A stretch of 64,000 nucleotides of DNA from Panacagrimonas sp. (lineage in GTDB: Bacteria > Pseudomonadota > Gammaproteobacteria > Nevskiales > Nevskiaceae). Numbering within the stretch: position 1 is the first letter of the stretch; every line of letters starts with the position of its first letter. The position numbers and the translations under genes are program-made. Positions 18,712 to 27,423 of this stretch are shown here, in pieces. The stretch spans positions 54,955-118,954 of the forward strand of contig NZ_JAJFBP010000008.1 of NCBI RefSeq assembly GCF_020697055.1. The letters are read 5' to 3'. The notes under the pieces were generated by a model that was not told where the DNA came from, searched no databases, and saw only the letters and a list, made by a program, of their open reading frames with translations.

Positions 18712-19494
18712 GTGAGCGGCCGCTGGGCGGCCGGCGTCGAGTACCTCGGCACGCGCTATTCCGGATGGCAGGCGCAGCCGCACGCGCCGTCGGTGCAGGG
18801 CGAGGTCGAGAAGGCCTTGTCGCAGGTCGCCGATCATCCCGTGCAGACCGTCGCGGCGGGCCGCACCGACGCCGGCGTCCACGGGTTTCATCAGGTCGTG
18901 CACTTCGACTCGCAGGCGCGGCGCACGCCCTATGCCTGGCTGCTCGGAACCAACACCAACCTTGCCGAAGACGTCGCGCTGCGCTGGGTGCAGCCGGTAC
19001 GCGACGATTTCCACGCGCGGTTCTCCGCGCGTTCGCGCCGCTATCGCTACGTGATCCACAACGCCCGGTATCGCTCCGCGCTGCTCGATGGCCGCTGCGC
19101 GTGGGTTCCCTGGGACCTCGACGCCGACGCCATGCACCGGGCGGCGCAGAGCCTGCTGGGAGAGCAGGACTTCAGCGCCTTCCGCGGTTCGGAATGCCAG
19201 TCGCGTTCGCCGATGCGCAACGTGATCGAGGTGGCCGTCGGGCGACGCGCTCGCTTCGTGTGGCTCGATATCCGGGCCAACGCGTTCCTGCACCACATGG
19301 TGCGCAACATCGCCGGGAGCCTGATCGAGGTCGGCACCGGCCGGCAGGCCGAATCGTGGATCGCCGACGTCCTGGCCTCGCGCCAACGCACGCGCGCGGG
19401 AATGAATGCGCCCGCCGGCGGTCTTTATTTCGTGGAAGCCGAATATCCCGCAGAATTCGCAGTCCCCCTCGCGCCCGAGTTCTGGCTGCCTTGA
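18712..19494 (+). CDS. truA: tRNA pseudouridine(38-40) synthase
   Basis: A 260-residue enzyme making pseudouridine at positions 38-40 of the anticodon stem-loop. The catalytic aspartate is D53 in AAGRTDAGVHG; further family motifs are FSARSRRYRYVI, FSAFRGSECQSRSP and NAFLHHMVRNIAGSL. A GTG start is chosen because AAGGTG sits at proper distance before it and the family N-terminus (WAAGVEYLGTRYSGWQ) follows at once. Its stop overlaps the proposed trpF start by four bases (TTGA). Confidence 0.95.
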   Translation: MSGRWAAGVEYLGTRYSGWQAQPHAPSVQGEVEKALSQVADHPVQTVAAGRTDAGVHGFHQVVHFDSQARRTPYAWLLGTNTNLAEDVALRWVQPVRDDFHARFSARSRRYRYVIHNARYRSALLDGRCAWVPWDLDADAMHRAAQSLLGEQDFSAFRGSECQSRSPMRNVIEVAVGRRARFVWLDIRANAFLHHMVRNIAGSLIEVGTGRQAESWIADVLASRQRTRAGMNAPAGGLYFVEAEYPAEFAVPLAPEFWLP

Positions 19495-20186
19495 ATCCCA
19501 GCGCCCGTTCCGGCCAGGAGACGCGTTTTCCGACTCCTGGCGAAAAGCCCATTCGCACCCGCATCAAGCTTTGCGGGTTCACCCGTGCGCGCGACATCGA
19601 AGGCGCGGCGCGCCTCGGAGCGGACGCGATCGGCCTGGTGTGCGTGCCGGGCAGCAAACGCGAGCTCAGTCCCGCGCAAGCCGCGGAACTGCGCCAGCAC
19701 GTGCCGCCCTTCGTGGCCACGGTGCTGCTGCTGAGCAACGCGGACGAGGCGTTCGCGCGCGAGGCCATCGACAAGGTGCGGCCCGATTTCGTCCAGTACC
19801 ACGGGACCGAGACCGGGCGCTTCTGCGCGTCGCTGGGCCGTCCCTACTTCAAGGCGGTCCCGGTTTCGAGCCAAAAGGACGTGATCGAGGCCGCCCGCCA
19901 GTTCCCGTCGGCGGCGGCGCTGCTGCTCGACAGCCACGGTGCCGATGGCATGGGCGGCACCGGCGAGGCCTTCGACTGGTCGCTGATTCCGCGCAATCTG
20001 GACATGGCGCTGATCCTGGCCGGGGGGCTCACGCCGGCGAACGTGGGCCGCGCGGTTAGAATGGCGGCCCCCTACGCGGTGGACGTCTCCAGCGGCATCG
20101 AGAACGGACCGGGCCGCAAGGATTTCGAAAAGATGAAGGCGTTCGTCGAGGCCGTACGGCTGGCGGACTCCGAAATGCCGCGATGA
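19491..20186 (+). CDS. trpF: Phosphoribosylanthranilate isomerase
   Basis: A TIM-barrel isomerase of tryptophan synthesis. Motifs are [20 protein letters not shown] (catalytic Cys), [32 protein letters not shown] and [16 protein letters not shown] (with Asp in [10 protein letters not shown]). The first good start is a TTG overlapping the truA stop, giving 231 residues, about 23 more than usual; the extra N-terminus ([19 protein letters not shown]) is not family-like. The true start may be a non-standard codon nearer [10 protein letters not shown]. The stop overlaps trpB by four bases (ATGA). Confidence 0.93.
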   Translation: MNPSARSGQETRFPTPGEKPIRTRIKLCGFTRARDIEGAARLGADAIGLVCVPGSKRELSPAQAAELRQHVPPFVATVLLLSNADEAFAREAIDKVRPDFVQYHGTETGRFCASLGRPYFKAVPVSSQKDVIEAARQFPSAAALLLDSHGADGMGGTGEAFDWSLIPRNLDMALILAGGLTPANVGRAVRMAAPYAVDVSSGIENGPGRKDFEKMKAFVEAVRLADSEMPR

Positions 20187-21397
20187 ACGTTCCTCCTGAC
20201 TACTCCGCCTTTCCCGACACGCGTGGCCACTTCGGTCCTTACGGGGGTCGGTTCGTGTCCGAAACCCTCATGGAGCCGCTGCGGCGTCTCGAAGAGGCCT
20301 ACTTGCGCCTGCGCAAGGACCCGGCGTTCCTTGCCGAACTCGACGACGATCTCAAGCACTACGTCGGCCGGCCCTCGCCGCTGTACCACGCACGTCGTCT
20401 GACGCAGGCCTGGGGCGGTGCGCAGATCTGGCTCAAGCGCGAGGACCTGAACCACACCGGCGCGCACAAGGTGAACAACACCGTGGGCCAGGCGTTGCTG
20501 GCCAAGCACCTGGGCAAGACGCGGATCATCGCGGAGACCGGCGCCGGCCAGCATGGCGTCGCCAGCGCGACGATCGCCGCGCGCCTGGGCCTCAAGTGCG
20601 TCGTCTACATGGGCATCGAGGACGTCGAGCGCCAGTCGCCGAACGTCTATCGCATGAAGCTGCTCGGGGCGCAGGTCGTGCCCGTGACCAGCGGCACCCG
20701 GACGTTGAAGGACGCGCTCAACGAAGCGATGCGCGACTGGGTCACCAACGTCGACGACACGTTCTACGTGATCGGCACCGTCGCCGGCCCGCATCCGTAT
20801 CCGATGCTGGTGCGCGACTTCAACAGCGTCGTCGGACGCGAGCTGATCTGGCAGACCCGGGATCAGATCGGACGCCTGCCGGACCTGCTCACCGCCTGCG
20901 TCGGTGGCGGTTCGAACGCGATCGGCATGTTCCATCCGCTGCTGCCGTTCCCCGACGTGCGGATGGTCGGCGTCGAGGCCGGCGGCGATGGTATCGAGAC
21001 GGGTCGACACGCGGCGCCGCTGACCGCGGGCAAGCCCGGCGTGCTGCACGGCAATCGCACGTACGTGATGGCGGACGAGGACGGCCAGATCATCGGCACG
21101 CACTCGGTGTCCGCGGGACTGGACTACCCGGGTGTCGGTCCCGAGCACGCCTGGCTCAAGGACGTGGGTCGCGTCGAGTACACCTCGGTGACCGACGACG
21201 AGGCGCTGGCGGCGTTCCACGAACTGGCACGCGCCGAAGGCATCATCCCGGCGCTCGAGTCCTCGCACGCGCTCGCGTACGCAAAGAAGGTCGCGCCGGG
21301 CATGGCCTCGGATCGCCACATCGTGGTGAACCTCTCGGGCCGCGGCGACAAGGACATCTTCACGATCGCCAAGCGTGAAGGCATCTCCCTGACCTGA
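20183..21397 (+). CDS. trpB: Tryptophan synthase beta chain
   Basis: The 404-residue PLP enzyme condensing indole with serine. The PLP lysine lies in [16 protein letters not shown] (near residue 96), the phosphate-binding loop is [14 protein letters not shown], and [13 protein letters not shown] and [11 protein letters not shown] are present. The start codon overlaps trpF (ATGA). Unusually, the next gene is not trpA but a reductase-like gene whose ATG shares one base with the trpB stop. Confidence 0.97.
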   Translation: MNVPPDYSAFPDTRGHFGPYGGRFVSETLMEPLRRLEEAYLRLRKDPAFLAELDDDLKHYVGRPSPLYHARRLTQAWGGAQIWLKREDLNHTGAHKVNNTVGQALLAKHLGKTRIIAETGAGQHGVASATIAARLGLKCVVYMGIEDVERQSPNVYRMKLLGAQVVPVTSGTRTLKDALNEAMRDWVTNVDDTFYVIGTVAGPHPYPMLVRDFNSVVGRELIWQTRDQIGRLPDLLTACVGGGSNAIGMFHPLLPFPDVRMVGVEAGGDGIETGRHAAPLTAGKPGVLHGNRTYVMADEDGQIIGTHSVSAGLDYPGVGPEHAWLKDVGRVEYTSVTDDEALAAFHELARAEGIIPALESSHALAYAKKVAPGMASDRHIVVNLSGRGDKDIFTIAKREGISLT

Positions 21398-21915
21398 TGA
21401 AAGTCACGCTCCAGCTCGCAACGAGCCTCGACGGCTACATCGCCCGTCCCGATGGCGGCTTCGACTGGTGCTTCACCGACCAGGACTACGGCATGGCCGC
21501 GTTCTTCGCGTCGGTGGACGCCGTGATCATGGGCCGCCACTCGTACGAGCTGACGCGCAAGATGGGCGAGGTTCTCGACCCGGCCAAGCGCTACTACGTG
21601 CTGTCGCGGCGCGGCATGCGCGCCGATGGCGACAACGTGTTTCCCTTCTCCGGCGACGTCGCCGACCTGCGCCTGCGCATGGTCGAGGACGGCGTGAAGC
21701 ATGCCTGGCTGTTCGGCGGCGCGGACGTCTGCGGCCAGTTCGCGCAGGAAGGCCTGATCGACGAGTGCGTCGTGGCGATCCATCCGCTGGCGCTCGGCGG
21801 CGGCGTTCCGCTTTTCCGCGGCCTGCTGCGCGACCTGCGCATGAACCTGCTCGACTCGCGCACCTACGGCACCGGGCTGGTGCTGCTGCACTACCAGGTC
21901 ATCAACGGCGCCTGA
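21397..21915 (+). CDS. Dihydrofolate reductase / RibD C-terminal family protein inserted between trpB and trpA
   Basis: A 172-residue protein of the RibD-C/DHFR-like reductase group. It starts [20 protein letters not shown], the hallmark of the family, and has VIMGRHSYELTRK (the dinucleotide-binding G-R-x-S/T-Y) and the C-terminal half HAWLFGGADVCGQFAQEGLI, IHPLALGGGVPLF. NADPH-dependent reduction is expected of the fold, but the substrate is unknown. ATG overlaps the trpB stop by one base (TGATG), giving tight coupling, and trpA follows after 18 bases. Confidence 0.83.
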   Translation: MKVTLQLATSLDGYIARPDGGFDWCFTDQDYGMAAFFASVDAVIMGRHSYELTRKMGEVLDPAKRYYVLSRRGMRADGDNVFPFSGDVADLRLRMVEDGVKHAWLFGGADVCGQFAQEGLIDECVVAIHPLALGGGVPLFRGLLRDLRMNLLDSRTYGTGLVLLHYQVINGA

Positions 21916-21933
21916 GCCGTTCCCCGATCCACG

Positions 21934-22749
21934 ATGAGCAGAATCTCCGGCGTCCTCGACGGGCTTCGCGCCAAACAGCGCAAGGCGCTGATCCCCTACA
22001 TCACCGCGGGTGATCCGCATCCGCGCCTCACCGTCGGCTTCATGCACGCGCTGGTGCAGGCAGGCGCCGACATCATCGAGCTCGGCGTGCCGTTCTCCGA
22101 TCCGATGGCCGACGGCCCGGTGATCCAGCTCGCGTGCGAGCGCGCGCTGGTGCATCGCACCTCGCTGCGCCAGGTGATCGGCATGGTCGCGGAGTTCCGT
22201 CGCACCGACGCGCGCACGCCGGTGGTGCTGATGGGCTACCTGAATCCGATCGAAAGCATGGGCCTGGAGCGCTTTGCGCAGGCGGCGCGCGAGGCCGGCG
22301 TCGACGGCGTGCTGGTGGTGGACCTGGCGGTGGAGGAAGCGCCCGAGTTCTCGCCGGTGCTGAGCCAGGCCGGCCTCGACTGCATCTTCCTGCTCGCGCC
22401 GACGAGTCCGCCGGCGCGCATCGCGGCGGCCGCGAAGCTGGCGAGCGGTTATCTCTACTACGTCTCGCTCAAGGGCGTGACCGGCGCGGCGACGCTCGAC
22501 GTGGCCAGCGTTGCCGCCAAGGTCGCCGAGATCCGCGGCATCACGCGCATCCCGGTCGCGGTGGGCTTCGGCATCCGGGATGCGCAATCCGCCAGCGCCG
22601 TTGCGGCGGTGTCCGACGGCGTGATCGTGGGCAGCGCGCTGGTGGCCGAGATCGAGCGTCATCAGAACGAACCCGAGCGGCTCGCGGGCCTGTTGCGGGA
22701 CAAGCTCGCGCCGATGCGCGCGGCCATGGACGCCGGTGCCGTCGGCTAA
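21934..22749 (+). CDS. trpA: Tryptophan synthase alpha chain
   Basis: The 271-residue TIM-barrel subunit that cleaves indole-3-glycerol phosphate. The catalytic pair is E49 ([11 protein letters not shown]) and D60 (MADGPVIQ), at the canonical numbers. [31 protein letters not shown] and [13 protein letters not shown] are also typical. It would pair with TrpB despite the inserted gene. accD follows after 48 bases. Confidence 0.97.
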   Translation: MSRISGVLDGLRAKQRKALIPYITAGDPHPRLTVGFMHALVQAGADIIELGVPFSDPMADGPVIQLACERALVHRTSLRQVIGMVAEFRRTDARTPVVLMGYLNPIESMGLERFAQAAREAGVDGVLVVDLAVEEAPEFSPVLSQAGLDCIFLLAPTSPPARIAAAAKLASGYLYYVSLKGVTGAATLDVASVAAKVAEIRGITRIPVAVGFGIRDAQSASAVAAVSDGVIVGSALVAEIERHQNEPERLAGLLRDKLAPMRAAMDAGAVG

Positions 22750-22797
22750 GATTCGCCAATTCCGGCCAACGTATGCCGGACGGGGAGATACCCTCAG

Positions 22798-23664
22798 ATG
22801 AGTTGGCTGGACAAGATTTCAGGGTCGCAACTGCTGACCAAGGGCGTGCGCAAGCGCAACGTGCCCGAGGGTCTCTGGACCAAGTGCGACAGCTGCCAGT
22901 CGGTGCTCTATCGCGCGGAGCTCGAGCGCACGCTCGAGGTGTGCCCCAAGTGCGGCGCCCACCATCCGATCACCGCGCGGGCGCGGCTCGGTCACTTCCT
23001 GGACCCCGAACCGCGGCACGAGATCGGCGCCGATGTCACGCCGGTCGATCCGCTCAAGTTCAAGGATTCGCGCAAGTACACCGATCGCATCAAGGAAGCG
23101 CAGGCCGAGACCGAGGAGAAGGACGCGCTGGTGGTGATGCGCGGCCAGCTCATGGGTCTTCCGCTGGTCACCGCGGCCTTCGAATTCGGCTTCATGGGCG
23201 GATCGATGGGCAGCGTGGTCGGCGAAAAATTCGTTCGCGGTGCCAACGCCTGTCTCGAGTTCGGCGTCCCGCTGGTGTGTTTTGCGTCCTCGGGCGGCGC
23301 GCGCATGCAGGAATCGCTGTATTCCCTGCTGCAGATGGCCAAGACCTCGGCGGCGCTGGCGCGGCTGAGCGAACGCGGGCTGCCGTTCATCTCGGTGATC
23401 ACGCATCCGACGATGGGCGGCGTGTCGGCGAGCCTCGCGATGCTGGGCGACATCCACATCGCCGAGCCGCGTGCGCTGGTCGGTTTCGCCGGTCCGCGCG
23501 TCATCGAGCAGACCGTTCGCCAAAAGCTGCCGGAAGGCTTCCAGCGCTCGGAGTTCCTGCTCGAGCACGGCGCGATCGACATGATCGTCGACCGCCGCGA
23601 GTTGCGCGAAAAGATCCACCGCCTGCTGGCGATGCTCACGCACTGGGCCCCCGCCGAAGCTTGA
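22798..23664 (+). CDS. accD: Acetyl-CoA carboxylase carboxyltransferase subunit beta
   Basis: The 288-residue zinc-bearing half of the carboxyltransferase that makes malonyl-CoA. The C4 zinc finger is C30, C33, C49 and C52 ([11 protein letters not shown] ... VCPKCGAHH). The crotonase-like core has [40 protein letters not shown] and [20 protein letters not shown]. AccA is not in the window. The trp-accD-folC order is common in proteobacteria. Confidence 0.97.
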   Translation: MSWLDKISGSQLLTKGVRKRNVPEGLWTKCDSCQSVLYRAELERTLEVCPKCGAHHPITARARLGHFLDPEPRHEIGADVTPVDPLKFKDSRKYTDRIKEAQAETEEKDALVVMRGQLMGLPLVTAAFEFGFMGGSMGSVVGEKFVRGANACLEFGVPLVCFASSGGARMQESLYSLLQMAKTSAALARLSERGLPFISVITHPTMGGVSASLAMLGDIHIAEPRALVGFAGPRVIEQTVRQKLPEGFQRSEFLLEHGAIDMIVDRRELREKIHRLLAMLTHWAPAEA

Positions 23665-23669
23665 GTGGC

Positions 23670-24941
23670 GTGAACGTTCCTTCCGCCAACTCCCCGCTGG
23701 CGGACTGGCTGGACTACCAGGAGCGTCTGCACCCGCGGAACATCGAGCTCGGACTGGATCGCGTCGGCCAGGTCGCGATGCGCCTGGACCTGCCCGATGT
23801 GTCGATTCCATCGCTGATCGTCGCGGGCACCAACGGCAAGGGTTCTAGCGCGACGCTCGCGTCGCTGATCTGGCGCGAGGGCGGCTATCGCGTCGGCCTC
23901 TACACCTCGCCGCACCTGGTCCGCTACAACGAGCGCGTCTCGATCGATGGGGTGGCGGCGAGCGATGCGGACCTGGTCCGCGCGTTCGTCGCGATCGAAA
24001 GCGTGCGCGGTGAAGTCGCGCTCACCTATTTCGAATACGGGACGCTCGCGGCGCTGTGGTTGTTTCGCGAGCGCGCGGTGCAGGCACAGGTGCTCGAAGT
24101 GGGACTCGGCGGTCGATTGGATGCGGTCAACCTGGTCGATGGCGATGCCGCGCTGCTCACGAGCGTAGGGCTGGATCACCTCGACTGGCTGGGCCCCGAT
24201 CGCGACAGCGTCGGGCGCGAGAAGGCGCACGTATTTCGTGCGCGGCGGCCGGCGATCTGCGCCGACCCGCAGCCGCCGCGTTCGGTGCGCGCGCACGCAC
24301 GCGAGATCGGCGCGGAGCTCGCGGTGATCGGCGAGGATTTCAGCTGCGTGCGCAGCGCGCGCGGTTGGGACTGGTCGCGCGGTCGCGTGATGCTGCGCGA
24401 CCTGCCGATGCCGGGACTGGGCGGATCGGCGCAGCTGCGCAACGCCGCCGGCGTGATCGCCGCGATCACCGCGCTGCAACCGCGCGTGCCGGTCGCCGAG
24501 AGCGCGATCAGGGCGGCGCTGCCGCGCCTGGCGCTGCCGGGCCGGTTCGAGCGCCAGGGACGCTGCGTGTACGACGTTGCGCACAACGCCGAGGCGGCCG
24601 GGGTGCTGGCCGAGCGTCTGGCGGAGAACGCGCGTGCGGGCCGATCGCGTCACGTCCACCTGGTTCTGGGCATGCTCTCGGACAAGCCGGTCGAAGCGTT
24701 CTGCGGCGCGCTCGCACCGTATGTGCGACAGGTCTATTGCGCCGGTCTTCCGCCACCGCGAGGATTGGGCCCCGCCGCGCTCGGCGCACGCGTACGTTCC
24801 ATCGGGCTTCCGGTGAGCGAATTCGCCGACGTCGAAGCGGCGCTGGCTGCCGCGCTCGCGGCGGTCGAACAGAACGACGAGGACGAGGTGCTGGTGACGG
24901 GATCCTTTCTGACCGTGGCGGCGGCGCGCGCGCATGGATGA
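23670..24941 (+). CDS. folC: Folylpolyglutamate synthase / dihydrofolate synthase
   Basis: A 423-residue Mur-ligase-family enzyme that adds glutamate to dihydropteroate and folates. It has the P-loop VAGTNGKGSSATLAS, then LYTSPHLVRYNERVSIDG, the Mg-binding region EVGLGGRLDAVN, LTSVGLDHLDWLG, and in the C-terminal domain YDVAHNAEAAGVLAE. The GTG start is preferred; an in-frame TTG at the accD stop would add three residues. Length equals E. coli FolC. Its end overlaps the SPOR gene by eight bases. Confidence 0.95.
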   Translation: MNVPSANSPLADWLDYQERLHPRNIELGLDRVGQVAMRLDLPDVSIPSLIVAGTNGKGSSATLASLIWREGGYRVGLYTSPHLVRYNERVSIDGVAASDADLVRAFVAIESVRGEVALTYFEYGTLAALWLFRERAVQAQVLEVGLGGRLDAVNLVDGDAALLTSVGLDHLDWLGPDRDSVGREKAHVFRARRPAICADPQPPRSVRAHAREIGAELAVIGEDFSCVRSARGWDWSRGRVMLRDLPMPGLGGSAQLRNAAGVIAAITALQPRVPVAESAIRAALPRLALPGRFERQGRCVYDVAHNAEAAGVLAERLAENARAGRSRHVHLVLGMLSDKPVEAFCGALAPYVRQVYCAGLPPPRGLGPAALGARVRSIGLPVSEFADVEAALAAALAAVEQNDEDEVLVTGSFLTVAAARAHG

Positions 24942-25605
24942 GGTGGTGCTGCGACGCGTGGTGGGCGTGGTCACGCTCGCCATCGCGGCTTTCCTGCTGA
25001 GCTGGCTGCTGCCGCGTCCTGGGCTGGAGCGGCTGCGCGGCGAGGGCGAGCGCGTCGTCACGGTGGACCTGACGCGTCCTGACGCCCTGCCGCAGGAAGT
25101 GCCGCCTCCGTCCGAAGCGCCACCTGCGCGCCAGGCGGTCGACGAGCCCGAACCGGTGCCGGAGCCCGAGGTGATCGCCGCGGTGACGCCGCCGCCGGAG
25201 CCGGTGCCGGTCGTCGAGACGTCCAAGCCGGCGGCGTCGCCCAAGCCCGCCGAGCCGCCCAAACCGGCGGTGCCCAAGCCGGTCGAAGCCAAGCCGGCCG
25301 AAGCCAAGCCCGCCGAACCCAAACCCGCGCCGCCAAAGCCCGCCAAGCCCGAATCCGCTTCCGGCGGCTCGGGCCAGGTGATGGTGCAGGCCGGTGCCTA
25401 CTCGCACCTGGACAAGGCCGAAGGCGTGCGCACCAAGGCCGCGGCCCAGGGTCAGCGCTGCGTGATATCGCCGGCGGAGACGTCGAAGGGGACGCTGTAC
25501 CGGCTGCGCTGCGGGCCTTACGCGGATCGCACGCAGGCGCAGGCGGCGATCAAGTCGCTGACCGCGGCGGGTATCGCTGCGCAGATCGTCGCTGGTGCAC
25601 GCTGA
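24934..25605 (+). CDS. SPOR-domain protein (DedD-like)
   Basis: A 223-residue inner-membrane protein with one N-terminal membrane segment (VGVVTLAIAAFLLSWLLPRP, residues 10-29), a Pro/Lys/Ala-rich periplasmic linker with KPAEAKPAE-type repeats, and a C-terminal SPOR domain (about 148-223: VMVQAGAYSHLDKAEGVRTK, YRLRCGPYADRTQAQ). SPOR domains bind denuded peptidoglycan at the division septum. Its position after folC is that of dedD in E. coli and relatives, but here recJ follows instead of cvpA-purF. Confidence 0.88.
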   Translation: MDEVVLRRVVGVVTLAIAAFLLSWLLPRPGLERLRGEGERVVTVDLTRPDALPQEVPPPSEAPPARQAVDEPEPVPEPEVIAAVTPPPEPVPVVETSKPAASPKPAEPPKPAVPKPVEAKPAEAKPAEPKPAPPKPAKPESASGGSGQVMVQAGAYSHLDKAEGVRTKAAAQGQRCVISPAETSKGTLYRLRCGPYADRTQAQAAIKSLTAAGIAAQIVAGAR

Positions 25606-27313
25606 TCCGACGCGCCTGCGACGGCGCGAGATTCCGGCGCACGCACTGCCGTCCACGCTGAACCCGGTGGTCGCGCGCGTGCTCGCGTCGCGCGGCATCA
25701 CCGATGGCGCGGCGCTCGGTCAGGATCTGCGCGACCTGCTGGCTCCGGACGCGATGCTCGGCATGACCGACGCGGTCGCGCTCGTCGTGGACGCGATCCG
25801 CGCAAGGCGGCGCATCGTCGTCGCCGGCGACTACGACGCCGACGGCGCCACCGGCGTCGCGGTGGCGGTGCTCGGCCTGCAGCGGCTCGGCGCGGCGCAG
25901 GTCGACTACGTGGTGCCCAACCGACTGACGATGGGCTACGGCCTGTCGCCGGCGCTGGCGCAGGAAGCGGCGCGCGCCGGCGGCGGGCTGCTGATCACCG
26001 TCGACAACGGCATCGCCAGCCTCGCGGGCGTCGAGACCGCTCGCGCGCTCGGCCTGCAGGTGCTGGTCACGGATCACCACTTGCCGGGCCAGACGCTGCC
26101 CGCCGCCGATGCGCTGATCAATCCGAACCAGCCGGGCTGCGGGTTTGCGTCGAAGCACCTGGCGGGTGTCGGCGTGATGTTCTATCTGCTGATGGCGGTG
26201 CGCGCGCGGCTGCGCGCCGACGGCGCGTACACCGGCGCCGCGGAGCCCAACCTGGGCGAGCTGCTCGACCTGGTGGCGCTGGGGACCGTGGCCGATCTGG
26301 TCCGGCTGGATCGCAACAACCGTATCCTGGTGACGGCCGGACTCGCGCGCATCCGCGCGGGTCGCGCGCGGCCCGGTCTGCGCGCGCTGCTCGAAGTCGC
26401 GGGCCGTCGTGAAGCCGCACTCACCGCCAGCGACCTGGGTTTCGTGCTCGGTCCGCGCATCAACGCCGCCGGGCGGCTGGACGACATCCGCATCGGCATC
26501 CGCTGCCTGCTCAGCGAGGATCCGGCGCAGGCCGCGCTGCTCGCGCACGAGCTCGATCACATCAACCGGCTGCGTCGCGAGATGCAGACCCAGATGAACG
26601 AGGCGGCGGTCGATCAGCTCGCCACCGGCGCGCAGGCCGGCTCGCATGGGCTGAGCCTGTTCGACGCGGACTGGCACGAGGGCGTGGTGGGCCTGGTCGC
26701 CTCGCGCCTGCGCGAGATCGCCAATCGTCCGGCCTGCGCGTTCGCGCGCGCGCAGGAACCCGGCGTGCTCAAGGGTTCGGCTCGATCGGTGCCGGGCCTG
26801 CATCTACGCGACCTGCTCGCGTCGATCGACGCGACGCATCCGGGCCTGATCCTGCGCTTTGGTGGCCACGCGATGGCCGCCGGCCTGAGCCTCGCCGAAT
26901 CCGGTCTGGAGGATTTCCGCGCGGCGTTCGACGCGGCCTGCCGCGCCCAGCTCACGCCCGCGCAGCTCGAGCGCGTCCTGGAGACCGATGGCCCGCTCGA
27001 AGGTCACGAACTGGTGCTCGACACCGCGCACGCGCTCGAACGCGCCGGACCGTGGGGCCAGGGGATGCCCGAGCCGCTGTTCGAGGATGTCTTCGAAGTG
27101 GCGTCGGTCAAACCGGTCGGACGCGACCAGAGCCACGTGCGCTATCGCCTGCGCCGGCGCGACGGTGGCGAGATCGTTGCCGTGGATTTCGGCGGCGCGG
27201 CGCGTGCCTGCACGCAGGGCCGCGTGCACGTGGCCTATGCGCTCAGCATCAATCGCTGGCAGGGCAGCGAGAGCCTCGAGCTGCGCTTGGCGCACCTCGA
27301 ACCCGCGCGGTAG
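25595..27313 (+). CDS. recJ: Single-stranded-DNA-specific exonuclease RecJ
   Basis: A 572-residue 5'-3' exonuclease of the DHH family, used in recombination and repair. Motif I is VVAGDYDADGATG, followed by LLITVDNGIA, VLVTDHHLPG (the DHH motif) and LVALGTVADLVRL; DHHA1 follows with GLVASRLRE and RFGGHAMAAGLSL, then the C-terminal OB region. The GTG start overlaps the SPOR gene by 11 bases, so it appears to end the accD-folC operon. The TAG stop lies inside the palindromic element that follows. Confidence 0.95.
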   Translation: MHADPTRLRRREIPAHALPSTLNPVVARVLASRGITDGAALGQDLRDLLAPDAMLGMTDAVALVVDAIRARRRIVVAGDYDADGATGVAVAVLGLQRLGAAQVDYVVPNRLTMGYGLSPALAQEAARAGGGLLITVDNGIASLAGVETARALGLQVLVTDHHLPGQTLPAADALINPNQPGCGFASKHLAGVGVMFYLLMAVRARLRADGAYTGAAEPNLGELLDLVALGTVADLVRLDRNNRILVTAGLARIRAGRARPGLRALLEVAGRREAALTASDLGFVLGPRINAAGRLDDIRIGIRCLLSEDPAQAALLAHELDHINRLRREMQTQMNEAAVDQLATGAQAGSHGLSLFDADWHEGVVGLVASRLREIANRPACAFARAQEPGVLKGSARSVPGLHLRDLLASIDATHPGLILRFGGHAMAAGLSLAESGLEDFRAAFDAACRAQLTPAQLERVLETDGPLEGHELVLDTAHALERAGPWGQGMPEPLFEDVFEVASVKPVGRDQSHVRYRLRRRDGGEIVAVDFGGAARACTQGRVHVAYALSINRWQGSESLELRLAHLEPAR

Positions 27314-27397
27314 GGCGGGAAAGCGGCCGCACAGCGGCCGCGCATCCCGCCGCGGGATGTCGAATACGGCGGGATGCGCTCCGCTTTCCCGCCCTAC
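27310..27397. repeat. REP-like palindrome with GTAGGGCGGGAAAGCGG arms
   Basis: GTAGGGCGGGAAAGCGG (27310-27326) pairs perfectly with CCGCTTTCCCGCCCTAC (27381-27397). Inside, CGCATCCCGCCG (27341-27352) pairs with CGGCGGGATGCG (27368-27379), and GCGGCCGC motifs lie on the left flank. The nested hairpin sits between the convergent recJ and GGDEF/EAL genes and may serve as a two-way terminator. It contains the recJ stop codon. Confidence 0.9.
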
Positions 27398-27423
27398 CGA
27401 TCGCTTGGAACCCGCGCCGAAGG

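Noticed and set aside
25220..25345. Short tandem DNA repeats that could suggest a CRISPR or VNTR
   Set aside because: They are codons of the KPAE-type linker of the SPOR protein, without unique spacers.
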